From the NCBI GenBank assembly GCA_011947345.1, contig JAAVTG010000488.1, positions 1 through 20,371 of the forward strand: DNA of 20,371 bases, in the 5' to 3' direction. Below are positions 18,434 through 20,371 of the stretch, in pieces (position 1 is the stretch's first letter; each line of letters starts with the position of its first letter). The position numbers and the translations under genes are program-made. This stretch comes from Phytophthora quininea (lineage: Eukaryota > Oomycota > Peronosporomycetes > Peronosporales > Peronosporaceae). The notes below the pieces were generated by a model. That model was not told the DNA's origin and searched no databases. It saw only the letters and a program-made list of their open reading frames with translations.

Positions 18434-19497
18434 CTACAGATGACGGGCACGCACCAGGCCGTACTGGTCCATTTGAGGGACGGTCGGGACGAACTGGACG
18501 ATGGCATCTATCTTCGCCTTCACTTCTGGGGTGATCTTGTCCACAAATGCCAGAGCCTTCAAGTTTTCTTCCAGTTGCGAAGGACGACTAGCTCCAACAA
18601 GGACCGTGGACACTCTTACGTTCGACACGGCCCAAGCGATGGACATTTGCGCGAGTGAGCAGTCCAGCTCCTTGGCGATGGGCTTGAGTTGGTCGGCCAT
18701 CTGAACGCGCTTCTCAAATCCGTCGATCAGCGGACTCCCTTCCTGGAACATTTCCCCAGTAAAACGGGACCCCTCGGGCTTACCAGCGCTGTACTTGCCG
18801 GTAAGCGTGCCGAATGCGAGCGGTGACCAGGTCGTAAGGCCCAAATTGTACGTCTTGTACAGATCCAGGAACTCGTACTCGACTTTGTTACGAGCAAAGA
18901 TGTTATACTCGGACTGCTCCACAATCGGGCGGATCAAGCCCAGACGGTCTGCGATTTCGCAGGCCTCGCGGATGTCTGAGGCGAGCCACTCACTTGTGCC
19001 CCAGTAGAAAGCCAGACCGTTGTCGATCAAGTAGTTCATGGCGCGCACAGTTTCTTCAATTGGCGTGTACGGCTCCTCTCGGTGCGAGAACACCACGTCC
19101 ACGTAGTCAAGACCCAGTCTCTTCAGGGACGCTTTCATGCCTTCCACAATGTGCTTGCGGCTGTTGCCCTGGTCGTTAGGCCCGGATTCAGTGAAGCCCT
19201 TGTACCCGTTGAAGAGCTTTGTAGAGATGACGAGGTCTTCACGACTCCAGACTCCTTCGTCAACGCCTTTCTTGATGGCCTCGCCCAGAAACTCTTCCGA
19301 TCTGCCATTGCCGTAAATCTCGGCCGTGTCAAAGAAGTTGATGCCGTGCTTGAACGCTGTGACCATCATCTTATACCAGTTCTCGGGGAGTACTTCGGCT
19401 CGGGCGTATCGTAAAACATCCACGAGCCGAGCGAGAGCTTCGAGACAAGGAGACCTGAGTTTCCAAGGAAACGATATGTTATCTTGGCCTCGGTCAT
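18434..19497 (-). CDS. Kv-beta-like aldo/keto reductase, copy 1
   Basis: The start ATG at 19497 gives [20 protein letters not shown]; the stop TAG is at 18434-18436, about 354 residues. The family is the NADPH-dependent aldo/keto reductases related to voltage-gated potassium channel beta subunits. Marks in order: GINFFDTAEIYGNGRSEE with the catalytic Asp and Tyr, ISTKLF with the Lys, [33 protein letters not shown], and QSEYNIFARNKVE; the cofactor-binding end VLVGASRPSQLEENL is present. One base is missing in a short C run (GGGG at 19385-19388 on the plus strand); five C would join WMFYDTPEPKYSP to ENWYKMM. The paralogue at 19814 is intact at this point, which supports an error. The gene is divergent from that paralogue, sharing the 316-bp interval between them. 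Likely cytosolic; substrate unknown. Confidence 0.92.
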
Positions 19498-19595
19498 GAT
19501 GTTATACGGAAGTGATGCAGCTCTTGTTTAGGAATCAGACGAATGGGAAATGGGGTGAGTGGCAATCTCCAGCGAGGTCGATGAAGTGGTTGCCC

Positions 19596-19614
19596 CACAA
19601 TCACACAGATTGTG
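19596..19614. promoter_or_regulatory. Palindrome CACAATC-N5-GATTGTG
   Basis: Perfect 7-bp arms around the spacer ACACA. The form is that of a site for a dimeric DNA-binding protein. It is followed by TGGCAGC, similar to the flank of the second palindrome. Confidence 0.5.
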
Positions 19615-19722
19615 TGGCAGCGCTACAGCCATGGGGGTTCTAGCGATGTTTGCTTCTTTCGGGAACGCGAAAGACACGAACAGTATGGTCGATGTCACAT
19701 GTGTTGACGGGGACCGATGGCG

Positions 19723-19742
19723 CACAATCGGCATTGATTGTG
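19723..19742. promoter_or_regulatory. Palindrome CACAATC-N6-GATTGTG
   Basis: The same 7-bp arms as at 19596, with spacer GGCATT, 127 bp downstream. It is followed by GGGCAGC. It lies about 70 bp before the copy 2 ATG. Confidence 0.5.
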
Positions 19743-19782
19743 GGGCAGCACTCGCACAAGTGCAGCACATTTCGGTCAGCAA

Positions 19783-19807
19783 CTCATTCTCCAATCTGCT
19801 CACTTCC
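19783..19807 (+). promoter_or_regulatory. Inr-type core promoter of aldo/keto reductase copy 2
   Basis: CTCATTCTCCAATCT (19783-19797) is a close match to the oomycete Inr, and TCACTTCC follows at 19800. Only six bases separate the latter from the ATG, so the upstream element is the likelier start of transcription. Confidence 0.6.
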
Positions 19808-19813
19808 ACCACT

Positions 19814-20371
19814 ATGACTGACACCAAGATGACGTACCGATTCCTCGGAAACTCGGGTCTTCTCGTTTCCAAGCTCTCTCTCGGCGCCTGGATGTTCTAC
19901 GATACCAGCGAGGCGAGATACACGGCTGAGAACTGGTACAAGATGATGACCACGGCGTTCAAGCACGGCATCAACTTCTTCGACAATGCCGAGAACTATT
20001 CCGATGGTCACTGGAGCAGCTCGCCGGCTACGCGATCAAGCGAGGCATCGACGAAGGAGTCTGGAGCCGCGAAGATTTGGTGGTGACTACCAAGATTTTC
20101 GCCGGCACCAAAGGCTTCATGGGGCTGGTCCCAACGACCAGGGTCTAAGCCGCAAACATATTGTGGAAGGGCTGAAGGCGTCACTGCGTCGCCTGCAGCT
20201 GGACAACGTGGACGTGGTCTTCTGTCATCGTTCAGAGCCGTACACTCCGATCGAGGAGACTGTCCGCGCCATGAACTTTGTCATCAACCAGGGCTGGGCT
20301 CACTACTGGGGAACGAGCGAGTGGCTCGCGTCGGATATTCGAGAGGCCTGAAGTGGCGGACCGTCTCGGTT
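19814..20371 (+). CDS. Kv-beta-like aldo/keto reductase, copy 2 (3' end outside window, frame interrupted)
   Basis: The ATG at 19814 gives [20 protein letters not shown], closely matching copy 1. Then come [20 protein letters not shown] and [15 protein letters not shown], where the usual catalytic Asp of FDTAE is kept as FDNAE and the Tyr is kept in ENY. The frame shifts near 20010 (one missing base before [12 protein letters not shown]), at the G run 20121-20124 (one missing; five G would give [11 protein letters not shown]), and near 20350, where EACEVADRLG is expected but a TGA appears. Between the breaks the sequence follows copy 1 closely ([41 protein letters not shown]). Three breaks in 560 bp could mean a pseudogene, but the last parts are well conserved and copy 1 is also broken at a homopolymer. 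Transcription is divergent from copy 1. Confidence 0.85.

Larger units (their letters stand above)
19498..19813. promoter_or_regulatory. Shared divergent promoter of the two aldo/keto reductases
   Basis: 316 bp separate the two start codons. TCACTTCC, an Inr-like word, lies just before both: on the minus strand at 19515-19508 and on the plus strand at 19800-19807. Two palindromes and a 12-bp inverted repeat (TGCCCCACAATC at 19591-19602, GATTGTGGGGCA at 19736-19747) occupy the middle. Confidence 0.6.

Noticed and set aside
19559..19813. Upstream extension of reductase copy 2 in the same open frame
   Set aside because: The stretch holds the Inr and palindromes and has no counterpart in copy 1, whose protein starts at the matching Met.
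411..20351. Programmed ribosomal frameshifting as the cause of the many frame breaks
   Set aside because: There is no shared slippery heptamer or common stop context at the breaks, and they occur in unrelated genes; homopolymer sites suggest base-calling loss.

Overview
The window reads as nuclear DNA of an oomycete, probably Phytophthora-like. The grounds are gene density with gaps of about 50-350 bp, GT-AG introns of mostly 57-79 bp (one of 101), CTCATTCT-type initiator (Inr) sites, a SHAQKYF-type MYB, and an oomycete-type bZIP family whose zipper is fused to a C-terminal NTF2-like region. No transposon, tRNA, rRNA, virus or CRISPR array was seen.

Layout, left to right: the 3' end of a long-chain acyl-CoA synthetase (+); a large vigilin-type multi-KH RNA-binding protein (+); three tandem bZIP paralogues (+) whose C-terminal halves and spacers are almost identical; a long coiled-coil protein with a C-terminal kinesin-14-like motor fold that has lost its nucleotide-binding motifs (-); a small orphan gene with one intron (+), sharing a divergent promoter with the kinesin; a membrane-anchored Tudor-like protein with one intron (-); a roughly 1 kb gap; a SHAQKYF MYB (+); ALG1, the first mannosyltransferase of N-glycan assembly, with seven exons (+); a small lysine-rich protein with four exons and a possible UAP56-binding motif (+); and two divergent Kv-beta-like aldo/keto reductases, the second cut by the window edge. 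The genes do not form one pathway. Most are housekeeping or regulatory, with RNA handling (vigilin, UBM-like protein) and transcription (bZIP, MYB) prominent.

Nearly every gene carries one or more apparent frameshifts, about 22 in total. Sixteen look like one missing base, several of them in short homopolymers. Two housekeeping genes and one of a paralogue pair are broken this way although the rest of their reading frames is well kept. I therefore read most of them as sequence or assembly errors rather than pseudogenes. The bZIP array is the exception: there the lesions are shared between copies in a pattern that could be real.

The most interesting biology is the nucleotide-motif-less kinesin-14, the bZIP array (with Leu at the usually invariant basic-region Asn, and complementary lesions), and the paired CACAATC/GATTGTG palindromes between the divergent reductases.
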